Positions 50,627 through 59,822 of a DNA stretch of 64,000 nucleotides are shown piece by piece. Numbering within the stretch: position 1 is the first letter of the stretch; each line of letters starts with the position of its first letter. Location of the stretch: contig DATAUV010000013.1 in the NCBI GenBank assembly GCA_036268075.1, forward strand, positions 1 to 64,000, written 5' to 3'. The position numbers and the translations under genes are program-made. The stretch is from DATARH01 sp036268075 (GTDB lineage: Bacteria; Pseudomonadota; Alphaproteobacteria; ATCC43930; CGMCC-115725). The notes below the pieces were generated by a model, which made no database searches, had not been told where the DNA came from, and saw nothing but the letters and a program-made list of their open reading frames with translations.

Positions 50627-51052
50627 TTACGACAATTGGGGCGAGCCGCGCAGGCCCCATAGTCTGAGCGTGCTGTGCATGGCGATCCCCTGGAAGTCGC
50701 GGTCAGTCGTCAGAATCGTCAGGTCGTGATGAATGCACAATTGCGCGAGCAGCGCATCGATCGTTCCAATTTGGACGCCGCCGCGACGACAGGCGTTCCT
50801 CAATTGCGCGGCTTCGATGTGATGGCGCCGTTGGGGGGTGACAAACGGCAGGGCCGAGAACCTGGCGAGAATCTCTTCGTAAGCCCGAGGTCCGGCAAAG
50901 CCTTGCAGCAATTCCTGCAGCACGAGCCCCGTCGTGACAATCGTCTCGCCACCGCGGAGGGCGCGCGCCAGTTCGCCGACCTCCGGTGCCGATGACGGTG
51001 AATTCCGCCTAAGCGCCAGCGACCAAACGCTCGTGTCGACGAACAGGCTCAA
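50627..51052 (-). CDS. vapC: VapC-type PIN-domain RNase toxin
   Basis: The 141-aa product begins MSLFVDTSVWSLALRRNSPS, with the first PIN Asp in VDTSVW. It keeps the Glu in LVLQELLQG (about residue 48), the third acidic residue in IGTIDALLAQLC (about 98) and DRDF at about 119, so the metal-binding acidic set looks complete. VapC toxins cleave tRNA or rRNA. Its ATG overlaps the vapB stop by 4 bp (ATGA), the standard coupled arrangement. Confidence 0.92.
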   Translation of the reverse strand: MSLFVDTSVWSLALRRNSPSSAPEVGELARALRGGETIVTTGLVLQELLQGFAGPRAYEEILARFSALPFVTPQRRHHIEAAQLRNACRRGGVQIGTIDALLAQLCIHHDLTILTTDRDFQGIAMHSTLRLWGLRGSPQLS

Positions 51053-51249
51053 GACCGCCCGCGCTCGGCCTTGTAGTCGTATGACTCATCCCACTCGAAC
51101 TTGCCGAACAGATCGAGAAGCGCAGCCTGCTCCCGTCGGCCAATAAATTCCTGCAACGCCTTTGTGACTGCCGCCCTTTTAGTCCGTTCGCCGCTTACTT
51201 CGAGCGCTCGGTCGAGCAGATCGGGGTCGATGGAAAGGTTTGTCGCCAT
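51049..51249 (-). CDS. vapB: VapB-type antitoxin (type II TA)
   Basis: The 66-aa protein begins MATNLSIDPDLLDRALEVSG, a ribbon-helix-helix DNA-binding N-terminus, followed by RTKRAAVTKALQEFIGRREQ. The C-terminal FGKFEWDESYDYKAERGRS is the acidic/aromatic arm that wraps VapC. The ATG lies 10 bases past the -10 box of a strong-looking promoter, so the mRNA is almost leaderless. A palindrome overlapping the -10 box is the likely autoregulatory operator. Confidence 0.92.
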   Translation of the reverse strand: MATNLSIDPDLLDRALEVSGERTKRAAVTKALQEFIGRREQAALLDLFGKFEWDESYDYKAERGRS

Positions 51250-51250
51250 A

Positions 51251-51287
51251 TGTGTGGAATTCTACACAATTCAGCACACATTGACAA
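51251..51287 (-). promoter_or_regulatory. vapBC promoter with overlapping palindromic operator
   Basis: On the minus strand the -35 box TTGTCA (51287-51282) is separated by 17 bp from the -10 box TAGAAT (51264-51259). An 18-bp palindrome with one mismatched pair, TGTGT(A)GAATTC(C)ACACA, covers 51268-51251 and so overlaps the -10 box. With a normal start site near 51252, only 3-4 nt would precede the vapB ATG. The promoter lies within 40 bp of the uvrA stop codon. Confidence 0.75.
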
Positions 51288-51299
51288 TACTGGCGGCGG

Positions 51300-54173
51300 C
51301 TATCCCGCCTTGCGCTTCGGAGCCGGCAGTCGCGCCTTGAGGTAAGGCCGCAGATAAACGCCGGTGTGGCTTTCGCCGACTTTGGCCACGTCTTCGGGGG
51401 TGCCGGTGGCGACGATCTCGCCGCCGCCGTCGCCGCCTTCGGGGCCGAGGTCGATGACCCAGTCGGCGGTCTTGATGACTTCGAGGTTGTGCTCGATGAC
51501 GAGCACCGTGTTGCCGGTCTCGACCAGCGCGTGCAGCACTTCGAGCAATTTGCGCACGTCCTCGAAATGAAGGCCGGTGGTCGGCTCGTCGAGGATGTAG
51601 AGGGTGCGGCCGGTGGCGCGGCGCGACAGTTCCTTCGACAGCTTGACCCGCTGCGCCTCGCCGCCGGACAGGGTCGTCGCCGGCTGGCCGACATGGATGT
51701 AGCCGAGCCCCACCTTCTGCAGCGTCAGCAGCTTGTCGCGGATCGCCGGCACCGCGCGGAAAAAGTCGCAGCCTTCGTCGACGGTCATGTCGAGCACGTC
51801 GGCGATCGACTTGCCGCGGAACAGGACTTCGAGGGTCTCTCGGTTGTAGCGCTTGCCGTGGCAGACATCGCACTGCACGTAGACGTCGGGCAGGAAGTGC
51901 ATCTCGATCTTGATGACGCCGTCGCCCTGGCACGCCTCGCAGCGCCCGCCCTTGACGTTGAACGAGAACCGGCCGGGCTGGTAGCCGCGCGCCTTCGCCT
52001 CCGGCAATCCGGCGAACCAGTCGCGGATCGGCGTGAAGCAGCCGGTATAGGTCGCCGGGTTCGAGCGCGGGGTGCGGCCGATCGGCGACTGGTCGATGTC
52101 GACGATCTTGTCGAGGAACTCGGCGCCTTCCAGCCGCTCGAACGGCGCCGGCGCCTCGCGCGCGTTGTTGAGCCGCTTGGCGAGCGCCTTGTAGAGCGTC
52201 TCGACGATCAGCGTCGACTTGCCCCCGCCCGACACGCCGCTGACGCAACAGAACGTGCCCAGCGGGATTTCGGCGGTCACGTCTTTCAAATTATTGCCGC
52301 GCGCGCCGACCAGGCGAAGGATCTGGCGCGGGTGGCCGCGGCGGCGGGTCGGCGGGATCGGCACCTGCCGCAACCCTGTCAGGTACTGGCCGGTGATGCT
52401 GTCGGGCGATTGCATGACCTGGTCGGGCGTGCCCTCGGCGACGAGGTGCCCGCCATGCACGCCGGCGCCCGGGCCCATGTCGACGAGGTAGTCCGCGGTG
52501 CGGATGGCCTCCTCGTCATGCTCGACGACGATGACCGTGTTGCCGAGGTCCCTCAGCCGCCGCAGCGTCATCAGCAGCCGCGCGTTGTCGCGCTGGTGCA
52601 GCCCGATCGACGGCTCGTCGAGCACATAGAGCACGCCGGTAAGCCCCGAGCCGATCTGCGAGGCGAGGCGGATGCGCTGGCTCTCGCCGCCCGACAATGT
52701 GCCCGAGGCGCGCATCAGCGTCAGGTATTCAAGCCCGACGTTTTTGAGGAAACCCAGCCGCTCGTTGATCTCCTTGAGAATGCGCTCGGCGATCTCGCTC
52801 TGGCTCGAGGTCAGCGTGGCGTCGACCCCCGCGAACCAGTCCACCGCGGCCGAGATCGACAGCGCGGCGGCCTGGCTGACATGGAAGCCGGCGATCTTGA
52901 CCGCGAGCGCCTCGGGCTTGAGCCGGTCGCCGCCGCAGATTTCGCAGGTCTTGGCGGCCTGGTAGCGGCCCAGCTCCTCGCGCACCCAGGCGCTGTCGGT
53001 CTCGCGAAAGCGCCGCTCCATATTGGGCAGCACGCCCTCGAACGGCCGGTCGGTCGAGTACTGCCTAAGGCCGTCGTCATAGGTCATCTTGATCGGATCG
53101 GCGCCCGACCCGTAGAGGATCGTCTGCCGCATCTTTTCCGGCAGGTCATGCCAGGGCGTGTGCATGCTCTGCTTGAAATACCGGCAGATGCTTTCGAGCG
53201 TCTGGGCGTAATAGGGCGAGGATGAATGCGACCACGGACTCACCGCGCCTTTTGCCAGGCTTCGCGTGTCGTCGTGGACGGTCAGGTCGGGATCGAAATA
53301 GAGCTTGGTGCCGAGCCCGTCGCAGGCCGGACAGGCGCCGAACGGGTTGTTGAACGAAAACAGGCGCGGCTCGATCTCGGGGATCGTAAAGCCGGAGACC
53401 GGGCAGGCGAATTTCGCCGAGAAGATCGTGCGCTCGCCCGAATCGGCGTTCTCCGCGATGGCCAGCCCGTCGGCGAGGCCGAGCGCGGTTTCGAACGAAT
53501 CGGCGAGCCGGTTGCCGAGTTCGGGGTTCACGACGAGGCGGTCGACCACCACCTCGATGTCGTGTTTGAGGTTCTTGTTGAGGCCCTGATTCTTGTTAAG
53601 ACTTGCGACCTCCTCGATCTCCTGCATCTTGCCGTCGACCTTGACGCGCTGGAACCCGCGCTTCCTGAGGTCGGCCAGCTCCTTCTTGTACTCGCCCTTG
53701 CGGCCGCGCGCGATCGGGGCGAGCAGGTAAAGCCGCGTCGCCTCGGGCATCGCCAGCACGCGGTCCACCATCTGCGACACGGTCTGCGAAACGATCGGCA
53801 GCCCGGTCGCCGGCGAGTACGGCACCCCGACCCGCGCCCACAGGAGGCGCATGTAGTCGTAAATCTCGGTCACTGTCCCGACCGTCGAGCGCGGGTTGCG
53901 CGAGGTCGTCTTCTGCTCGATCGAGATCGCCGGCGACAGCCCCTCGATCGAATCGACATCGGGCTTCTGCATCAATTCGAGGAACTGCCGGGCATAGGCC
54001 GAGAGGCTTTCGACATAGCGCCGCTGCCCCTCGGCATAGACGGTGTCGAAGGCGAGCGACGATTTCCCCGACCCGGACAAGCCGGTGATCACCACCAGGC
54101 TGTCGCGCGGCAGGTCGACATCGACGTTCTTTAAATTGTGCTCCCGCGCACCGCGGATGCGGATCGACTGCAT
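51300..54173 (-). CDS. uvrA: Excinuclease ABC subunit A
   Basis: The 957-aa product begins MQSIRIRGAREHNLKNVDVD. It has the full two-ATPase layout: Walker A GLSGSGKSSLAF (about 31) and GVSGGGKSTLIV (about 645), ABC signatures LSGGESQRIRLAS and LSGGEAQRVKLS, and zinc-finger cysteines in CPACDGLG, CEICGGDRL and CEACQGDGVIKIE/CDVCHGKRYN. It recognises DNA lesions with UvrB in nucleotide excision repair. It is read away from ssb and gyrA, as in other alphaproteobacteria, but here four unrelated genes lie between. A LexA-box-like sequence precedes it. Confidence 0.98.
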   Translation of the reverse strand: MQSIRIRGAREHNLKNVDVDLPRDSLVVITGLSGSGKSSLAFDTVYAEGQRRYVESLSAYARQFLELMQKPDVDSIEGLSPAISIEQKTTSRNPRSTVGTVTEIYDYMRLLWARVGVPYSPATGLPIVSQTVSQMVDRVLAMPEATRLYLLAPIARGRKGEYKKELADLRKRGFQRVKVDGKMQEIEEVASLNKNQGLNKNLKHDIEVVVDRLVVNPELGNRLADSFETALGLADGLAIAENADSGERTIFSAKFACPVSGFTIPEIEPRLFSFNNPFGACPACDGLGTKLYFDPDLTVHDDTRSLAKGAVSPWSHSSSPYYAQTLESICRYFKQSMHTPWHDLPEKMRQTILYGSGADPIKMTYDDGLRQYSTDRPFEGVLPNMERRFRETDSAWVREELGRYQAAKTCEICGGDRLKPEALAVKIAGFHVSQAAALSISAAVDWFAGVDATLTSSQSEIAERILKEINERLGFLKNVGLEYLTLMRASGTLSGGESQRIRLASQIGSGLTGVLYVLDEPSIGLHQRDNARLLMTLRRLRDLGNTVIVVEHDEEAIRTADYLVDMGPGAGVHGGHLVAEGTPDQVMQSPDSITGQYLTGLRQVPIPPTRRRGHPRQILRLVGARGNNLKDVTAEIPLGTFCCVSGVSGGGKSTLIVETLYKALAKRLNNAREAPAPFERLEGAEFLDKIVDIDQSPIGRTPRSNPATYTGCFTPIRDWFAGLPEAKARGYQPGRFSFNVKGGRCEACQGDGVIKIEMHFLPDVYVQCDVCHGKRYNRETLEVLFRGKSIADVLDMTVDEGCDFFRAVPAIRDKLLTLQKVGLGYIHVGQPATTLSGGEAQRVKLSKELSRRATGRTLYILDEPTTGLHFEDVRKLLEVLHALVETGNTVLVIEHNLEVIKTADWVIDLGPEGGDGGGEIVATGTPEDVAKVGESHTGVYLRPYLKARLPAPKRKAG

Positions 54174-54211
54174 GGACCCAACTTAACCTCCGCCCCGGAC
54201 AATTCCACGGG

Positions 54212-54226
54212 GAACAGATCGTGAAT
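54212..54226. promoter_or_regulatory. Candidate LexA (SOS) box upstream of uvrA
   Basis: GAAC-AGATCGT-GAAT matches the alphaproteobacterial LexA operator GAAC-N7-GAAC (GTTC-N7-GTTC on the other strand) at seven of eight positions. It lies about 40 bp upstream of the uvrA ATG in the divergent intergenic region. uvrA is a classical SOS gene, so the position makes sense. Confidence 0.4.
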
Positions 54227-54331
54227 TTAAGCCGACGCGACGCCGGGGTCAATTTCTCGACGGATACGCAGTCCCCTGGACACGAACCGGCGGTGGTTGC
54301 CAAACTCCCGCAAAATAGAGGAGCGGCCCCG

Positions 54332-55168
54332 ATGACGATCATCGATTCGCAGGTCCATGTTTATGAGGCGAACACCCCGAAGCGGCCCTGGCACAGCGTG
54401 CCGAACTGGCCCGACCACGTCACCGGCGACGAGATGGTGGCGGCGATGGACAAGGTCGGCGTCGACGGCGCGATCTTCATCTCCGCCTTTTCGATGTACC
54501 AGTACGACGCCAGCTACGCCGTCGAGGTGCAGAAGGCGCATCCCGGCAAGTTCGGCATCGTCAAGCCCGTCAATCCGGACGATCCGGCGGTGGCGGATGT
54601 CATCGCCGAGTGGAAGAAGATTCCGGGCACGGTCGGCATCCGCATCATGCTGACCCCGGAAGCGAAGCGCGACCCGGCCGATCCCGGCATCGACCGGATC
54701 GCCCGCGCGGCCGTCCAGCACGATTTTCCGGTCAATGTTCTGTTCTGGGGCAATGTCGACGCCGGCACCGCGCTGATCGACCGCCACCCGAACACGCGCT
54801 TCATCATCGACCATCTCGGCATCCTGCAGCCGCGCGTGCCACCCGCGCCGCCGCAGCCCTGGGCCGATCTGCCGAAGGTGCTGGAGCTGGCCAAGCGCCC
54901 GAACGCGGTCATCAAGGTCAGCGGCGCCTGCACCCTGTCCCACCAGCCGTTCCCGTACCCCGACATCTGGGACCCGCTCGCCCGCGTGTTCGACGCCTGG
55001 GGCTTCGAGCGCTGCCTGTGGGGCACCGACTGGACCCGCGCCTTCGCCGTCGCCAACTACGAGCAGGCGGTCGAGCCGTTCCTGAAGACCGACCGCCTCA
55101 GCGACAGCGAGCGGGCGATGCTGATGGGCGGGGCTACTGCGAAGGCTTACGGCTGGTCGCCGAAGTAA
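54332..55168 (+). CDS. Amidohydrolase family 2 (metal-dependent hydrolase, TIM barrel)
   Basis: The 278-aa product begins MTIIDSQVHVYEANTPKRPW. DSQVHVY carries the first metal ligand (usually HxH; here Q-V-H). RFIIDHLGILQP (about residues 157-168) supplies a His, and LWGTDWTRAF (about 230) the conserved Asp. It resembles 2-pyrone-4,6-dicarboxylate lactonase and L-fuconolactonase-like hydrolases; the substrate is unknown. GAGGAG precedes ATG 54332. The frame is open upstream to 54221, but that stretch would overlap the uvrA regulatory region. Confidence 0.88.
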   Translation: MTIIDSQVHVYEANTPKRPWHSVPNWPDHVTGDEMVAAMDKVGVDGAIFISAFSMYQYDASYAVEVQKAHPGKFGIVKPVNPDDPAVADVIAEWKKIPGTVGIRIMLTPEAKRDPADPGIDRIARAAVQHDFPVNVLFWGNVDAGTALIDRHPNTRFIIDHLGILQPRVPPAPPQPWADLPKVLELAKRPNAVIKVSGACTLSHQPFPYPDIWDPLARVFDAWGFERCLWGTDWTRAFAVANYEQAVEPFLKTDRLSDSERAMLMGGATAKAYGWSPK

Positions 55169-55171
55169 GGG

Positions 55172-56440
55172 TCAGGTCGCGCCCAGGATCGTCCGCGCGG
55201 TGTCCTGTCCGCTGGCGAGCGCGGCTTCGACGGTGCCCATGTCGGGGCCTGCGTAAAGCGCCTCGCCGGTGAAGAACACGGTTCCGTCGCCCGGGTCCTT
55301 GAGGGCGGCCAGCGCGGCGCGGGTCTCAGGGGTCACGTAGGAGTAGGCGCCGCGGGCGAACGGGTCGTTGCCCCAGTTGATCGCGCGCGCCGCGACGAGC
55401 TGATCGCGGATGCGGTCTGGCGGCAGCTCGAAGATTTCGGCGAGCGAGGCGAGGCCCATTTCGACGAGCTCGGCTTCGGACAGCGCCGACACGCGGTCCG
55501 CCTTGGGGCCGGCGTACCAGCCGGTGAGGACGGCGTGCGCGGTCGGGTGCTGGGTCCACCAGGTCGGGACCGCCGCGTTCGACATGACGAACGACAGATC
55601 GGCGAGGTCCCGCCCGCCGCAATCCGCCCACCAGCGCGTCGCGAAGCGGAACAACAGCTTGACGACGTTGCCAAAGCCGATATCGCCCGCCGTCGCCGCC
55701 CGTTCGCGGGCACCGGGCGGCAGGGCGATCTCCCGCAGCAGCGGGAGCGGCACGGCGAGGATCGCGGCGTCGGCCTCGAACACGGCGCCGTCGCGGCAGC
55801 GCGCGGCGATCCCGGCGGCGGTTTCCTCGATCGCCGCCACCTCGGCGCCAAGGTGAAGAGCGGCGCCGTGGGCGCGGGCGTCGGTGGCGAGGTGCTCGAT
55901 CAGCGCGCCGTAGCCCTGGGCGATGCGGCCGTGCTCGCCGTCGTCGCGCGCCATCCATTCGTCGCGCAGCGCGAGCGTGCTCATGCGGTTGGGATCGGCG
56001 GCGTCGTAGCCCTCGACCGTGCGGGTGATCGACCGCCGCAGCTCGTCATAGCGCGGCTCGGAGAAACGCTGCCGCAGGAACGCGGCGACCGGCAGGTCGT
56101 CCGTCACCGCCAGCAGGGCTTCGGAGAATTCCCGCGCGTGGGGCAGGGGCGAATCGTCGGGCGTCAGCGTGCCGGACCGCTTGCTCCACCGCGTGCCCCC
56201 GCGCGGCAGCAGCGACAGTCCGGCCTCGCGCATGACGGCGCGGGTCACCGACGCGGCGCCGTGGACGAATTCGGGTCCGGCCTCGGCCGGATAGCCCCAT
56301 TCCTTGGCAGGCAATGCCCAGATGCGGCCGCCGCAGCGGTCGCGCGCCTCGAGCACGGTGACGCGTCTGGCGCCCCGCGCCAGCTCGCGCGCCGCCATCA
56401 ATCCCGCCGCGCCCGCGCCGACGATCAGGAGATGCGCCAT
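55172..56440 (-). CDS. Flavin monoamine oxidase family FAD-dependent oxidoreductase
   Basis: The 422-aa product begins MAHLLIVGAGAAGLMAAREL, the dinucleotide-binding GxGxxG, followed by VLEARDRCGGRIW (about residues 29-41), the amine-oxidase Glu-Ala-Arg-Asp/GGR signature. Near the C-terminus, FFTGEALYAGPDMGTVEAAL contacts FAD. It likely oxidises an amine or related substrate. I use ATG 56440, at the conserved domain start; ATG 56455 adds five residues. It converges on the amidohydrolase gene with only 3 bp between stops. Confidence 0.88.
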   Translation of the reverse strand: MAHLLIVGAGAAGLMAARELARGARRVTVLEARDRCGGRIWALPAKEWGYPAEAGPEFVHGAASVTRAVMREAGLSLLPRGGTRWSKRSGTLTPDDSPLPHAREFSEALLAVTDDLPVAAFLRQRFSEPRYDELRRSITRTVEGYDAADPNRMSTLALRDEWMARDDGEHGRIAQGYGALIEHLATDARAHGAALHLGAEVAAIEETAAGIAARCRDGAVFEADAAILAVPLPLLREIALPPGARERAATAGDIGFGNVVKLLFRFATRWWADCGGRDLADLSFVMSNAAVPTWWTQHPTAHAVLTGWYAGPKADRVSALSEAELVEMGLASLAEIFELPPDRIRDQLVAARAINWGNDPFARGAYSYVTPETRAALAALKDPGDGTVFFTGEALYAGPDMGTVEAALASGQDTARTILGAT

Positions 56441-56705
56441 CGAACGAGCCGCCATCGGGTCACGCAGCGGCCGGCGATGTCGCGGAAAGGCTCATCCGGC
56501 TGATATCGAGACGCATTCGGATCCTCTGGCGGCGGCGCGCGCCAGTGTGGGCCGGGGCCGAGGGCAGCACAAGAATGCGATGCCGGCGCCCCCGGTTGAG
56601 GCGTTGACGGCGCTTTGTCACAGGCTAATACTTCAGAACCAAGAAGCCGCGTTCTGCCTCACGGGGCAGCCGCGGCAAATTCGTGGGGTGAGGGGAGAGA
56701 CGCGC

Positions 56706-58088
56706 ATGGCCGACCAGACATCGGACGCACTTTTGGCGATGTACGACGACGCGCCGCTCAACGCGCGCTACTGGACCATTTTCGCGATCGCGGCGCTGGT
56801 TCTCGTTCTCGACTTCTTCGATTTCTTCCTGATCGCCTTCGTGATGTCGGCGGTCGGCCCGGAATGGCACCTGACCTACGGGCAGGGCGCCTTGATCCTC
56901 TATGGCGCCGGCGTCGGCGCGATCGTCGGGTCGCTGGTCTCGGGCGCCCTCGGCGACGTGCTCGGGCGCAAGGGGCTTACCGTGGCCGGCACCTTGCTCT
57001 GCGGGGTTTGCGCCGGGTGCATCGGGCTCCTGCCGACCGGCGCGTGGGTCGGTCTTGCAGTCTTGCGGTTCCTCGTCGGGGTCGGTCTCGCCGCCGGCGT
57101 CACGCCGATCCTGCCGATGGTGGTCGAGCAGACCCCGACGCGGTGGCGCACCGGCATCACCAGCTTCTTTGTCGTGTTCGCGAGCGCCGGCACGCTGTTG
57201 GCGACGTTTACGTCGGCGATCCTCCTGCATGCGTTCGGCTGGCGCGGCGTGGCGATGACCGGATTTATCGCGATCGTGGTCGGCCTCCTGGTCTGGGCGT
57301 TCGTGCCCGAATCGGCACGCTGGCTGGCGGCCAAGGGCCGGTTCACCCAGGCGCGCGACGAGGTGGCGCGGTCGCTCGGCCGGGCGGCGAGTTCCCTGCC
57401 GCTGCCGACGCTGCGGCCGGCGGTGCAGCCGCGCGCGAGCCTTGCCGAGCTCTATGTCAAGCCGGGGCTCTTCTGGCAGACGCTGATCATCTGGGGCGGC
57501 TCGGCCTCGGCGGTCTACGGCTACATCCTGTGGGGTCCGACGATCATCGCGCTGGCGCTGCAGGTCGAGCCGGCGCAGGCGGCCAAGTACTTCCTGATCA
57601 TCTCGGCCTCGGGCGTCACCGGCAAAATCCTGGTGTCCTTTATCGCCCCGATGATGGGACGGCGCTCGCTCGGCGTCGTGTTCGGGCTGCTCGCGGGGGT
57701 GGGGCTGGTCCTGGCCGGCTATTTCAGCGGCACGCTGGTCGGCGGCTTCCCGCTCTTCGTGATCCTGACCGCCGGCGCCGCCTTCTTCGCCGAAGGGGGC
57801 TTTTCCAACCTCGCGCCCTATACGGTCGAGCAGTACGGCGTCAGCCTCGGGTCGCGCTCGTCGGGACTCGGGCAGGCGGCGAACGGCGTCGGCAAGATCC
57901 TCGGCCCACTGGCTCTCGCCCTCCTCGCCGGCAGCCAGAACATCATCGCGCCAAAGGCGACCGCCGCGGCGGTATTCCCCGCGTTTGTCTTCCTCGGCGG
58001 CACGATGGTGGCGGTGGCCCTGGCCTTCGCCTTCCTCGGCGTCGAGACCCACGGCAAGCAGATCGCGCTGAGCCACGCGGCCGAGTAG
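56706..58088 (+). CDS. MFS transporter (sugar-porter/aromatic acid:H+ symporter type)
   Basis: The 460-aa protein has twelve predicted membrane helices. It starts MADQTSDALLAMYDDAPLNA; GALGDVLGRKGLTVAG (about residues 80-95) is the cytoplasmic loop 2-3 motif, RFLVGVGLAAGVTP lies in helix 4, and VPESARWLAAKGR precedes the central loop. The C-terminal half carries GGFSNLAPYTVEQYG and RSSGLGQAANGVGKILGP. The substrate is probably a small carboxylate or aromatic acid. GGGGAGA precedes ATG 56706; the open frame upstream to 56304 is antisense to the amine oxidase. It is paralogous to the next gene. Confidence 0.9.
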   Translation: MADQTSDALLAMYDDAPLNARYWTIFAIAALVLVLDFFDFFLIAFVMSAVGPEWHLTYGQGALILYGAGVGAIVGSLVSGALGDVLGRKGLTVAGTLLCGVCAGCIGLLPTGAWVGLAVLRFLVGVGLAAGVTPILPMVVEQTPTRWRTGITSFFVVFASAGTLLATFTSAILLHAFGWRGVAMTGFIAIVVGLLVWAFVPESARWLAAKGRFTQARDEVARSLGRAASSLPLPTLRPAVQPRASLAELYVKPGLFWQTLIIWGGSASAVYGYILWGPTIIALALQVEPAQAAKYFLIISASGVTGKILVSFIAPMMGRRSLGVVFGLLAGVGLVLAGYFSGTLVGGFPLFVILTAGAAFFAEGGFSNLAPYTVEQYGVSLGSRSSGLGQAANGVGKILGPLALALLAGSQNIIAPKATAAAVFPAFVFLGGTMVAVALAFAFLGVETHGKQIALSHAAE

Positions 58089-58119
58089 TACCCGCGAGAG
58101 CATGCGGTCCGATTGCTCC

Positions 58120-58236
58120 CTCTCCGCCCATTGGGGGGAGAGGATTGGGGTGAGGTGGGAACGCTCTGAACGTGCCCACCTCACCCTCCCACCGCTTCGC
58201 GGCGGGCCCCTCCCTCTCCCCCCAACGGGCGGAGAG
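58120..58236. repeat. Nested intergenic inverted repeat between the MFS paralogues
   Basis: The outer arms CTCTCCGCCCATTGGGGGG... (58120-58142) and 58214-58236 are complementary with one mismatch. The inner arms GGTGAGGTGGG (58149-58159) and CCCACCTCACC (58175-58185) are perfect. The unit resembles the element at 47277-47355, so it is dispersed. It occupies most of the 285-bp gap between the two transporter genes; the remainder shows no gene. Confidence 0.85.
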
Positions 58237-58373
58237 GTGTTCTTTTCCATACCCTTTCTGCCACCTCCTCCTCGCCGTTGACGGTCGGGCGCGCGAATCC
58301 GCATACTCCCTGGGCAAGAACGTCGCGCGATACGCGCAGTCGTCGGTAAGCACACGAACAGGGAGAACGGGCC

Positions 58374-59771
58374 ATGGCCCAAAATACGTCCGAAGACCTT
58401 TTGGGGTTGTTCGACCGCGCCCCGCTCAACGCCCGCTATTGGATGATCTTCATCCTGATGTCGGCGGTCTTCGTCTTCGATTTTTTCGATTTTCTGGTGG
58501 TCGGCTACCTCCTGGCCGCGGTCAACAAGGAATGGCACCTGACCTACGGCCAGGCCGCGGTGATCCTGTATAGCGGCGGGGTCGGCGCGATCTTGGGGGC
58601 GGTGTTGTTCGGGTCCTTCGCCGACGCCTGGGGCCGCAAGCAGCAGATGGTGATCGGCACCTTTATCTGCGCCGTGAGCTCGGGCCTGATCGCTTTCATC
58701 CCCGAAGGCGGGTGGGTCCTGTTCGCGGTCCTGCGCTTCTTTGTCGGTCTCGGCCTGACCGCCGCGGTGACGCCGTCGCTGACCGTCGTCGTCGAGCTGA
58801 CCCCGACCCGCTACCGCACCTTCGCGACGAGCTTTTACGTCGTCTGGGCCTCGGCCGGCGGGTTCCTCGCGCCGGCGGTGTCGGCCGCGATCATGGGGCC
58901 GTATGGCTGGCGGCGGGTGGCCCTGCTCGGCTTCGTCGCGCTGGCCATCGGCGTCCTCGTGTGGATTTTCACGCCGGAATCGGTGCGCTGGCTGACCGCC
59001 AAGGGCCGGTTCGCCGAGGCACGGGCCGAGGTCGCCCGCTATCTCCGCCTGCCGCTCGACCAGGTGCCGCTGCCGACGCAGCCGCCGCTGGTGCAGCCGC
59101 GCGGCAACTGGCTCGACCTGTTGCACCAGCCGCGCATGTTCTGGGAGACCCTCCTGATCTGGGGCGGGTCGTCGACCGCGGCCTACGGGGTCTATCTGTG
59201 GGGGCCGACGATCGTCGCGCTGCTGCTCAACGTCCCGGTGCCCAAGGCGGCGGCGTATTTCGTCATCGTCTCGGGCGCCGGGGTGACCGGCAAGGTGGTC
59301 GTGACCTTTGTCGCGCCGCTGATCGGGCGGCGCCTCCTCGGGATCATCTGGGGGCTCGGCGGCACCGTCGCGCTGGCGCTCGCCGGGTATTTCAACTCGG
59401 TGATGCTGGGCGAGATGCCGCTGATGGTCGTGCTGCTGGCCTGCTCGACCTTTTGCATCGAGGGCGGGTTCTCGAACCTGGCGCCGTACACGGTCGAGAG
59501 CTACGGCGTGAACCTGGGCGCCCGTTCCTCGGGTCTCGGCCAGACCGCCAACGGCGTCGGCAAGATCGTCGGCCCGTTGAGCCTCGCGCTGATCGCCGGC
59601 ACGGGTCACCTCGTCTCGGTCCAGCAGACCGAGGCGGCGGTGTTCCCGGCCTTTCTGTTCCTCGCGTTCGCGATGCTGCTGGTCGGGCTGTCGTTCCTGT
59701 TCCTCGGCGTCGAGACCCACGGCAAGGCGATGGTGCTCGACCACGGCACCCCGCATTACGGGAACGGGTAG
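58374..59771 (+). CDS. MFS transporter, paralogue of the preceding gene
   Basis: The 465-aa, twelve-helix protein aligns with its neighbour along the whole length: EWHLTYGQAAVILYSGGVGA, FADAWGRKQQMVIG, RFFVGLGLTAAVTP, TPESVRWLTAKGRF, GGFSNLAPYTVESYG and RSSGLGQTANGVGKIVGP, and the same ending FLGVETHGKAM. The pair therefore arose by tandem duplication and has since diverged. GGGAGAACGG precedes the ATG. The substrate is unknown. Two paralogues may transport related compounds or form separately regulated versions of one carrier. Confidence 0.9.
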   Translation: MAQNTSEDLLGLFDRAPLNARYWMIFILMSAVFVFDFFDFLVVGYLLAAVNKEWHLTYGQAAVILYSGGVGAILGAVLFGSFADAWGRKQQMVIGTFICAVSSGLIAFIPEGGWVLFAVLRFFVGLGLTAAVTPSLTVVVELTPTRYRTFATSFYVVWASAGGFLAPAVSAAIMGPYGWRRVALLGFVALAIGVLVWIFTPESVRWLTAKGRFAEARAEVARYLRLPLDQVPLPTQPPLVQPRGNWLDLLHQPRMFWETLLIWGGSSTAAYGVYLWGPTIVALLLNVPVPKAAAYFVIVSGAGVTGKVVVTFVAPLIGRRLLGIIWGLGGTVALALAGYFNSVMLGEMPLMVVLLACSTFCIEGGFSNLAPYTVESYGVNLGARSSGLGQTANGVGKIVGPLSLALIAGTGHLVSVQQTEAAVFPAFLFLAFAMLLVGLSFLFLGVETHGKAMVLDHGTPHYGNG

Positions 59772-59794
59772 CGGCAGGGGGGCAGCGGACCGGG

Positions 59795-59822
59795 TTGTGA
59801 ATAGCGGGGATAAGAATAAAGT
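59795..59822 (+). promoter_or_regulatory. Candidate ssb promoter
   Basis: TTGTGA (59795-59800) and TAAAGT (59817-59822) are separated by 16 bp, in the AT-richer gap 60 bp upstream of the ssb ATG. It is the only sigma-70-like pair visible between the transporter stop and ssb. Confidence 0.35.
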
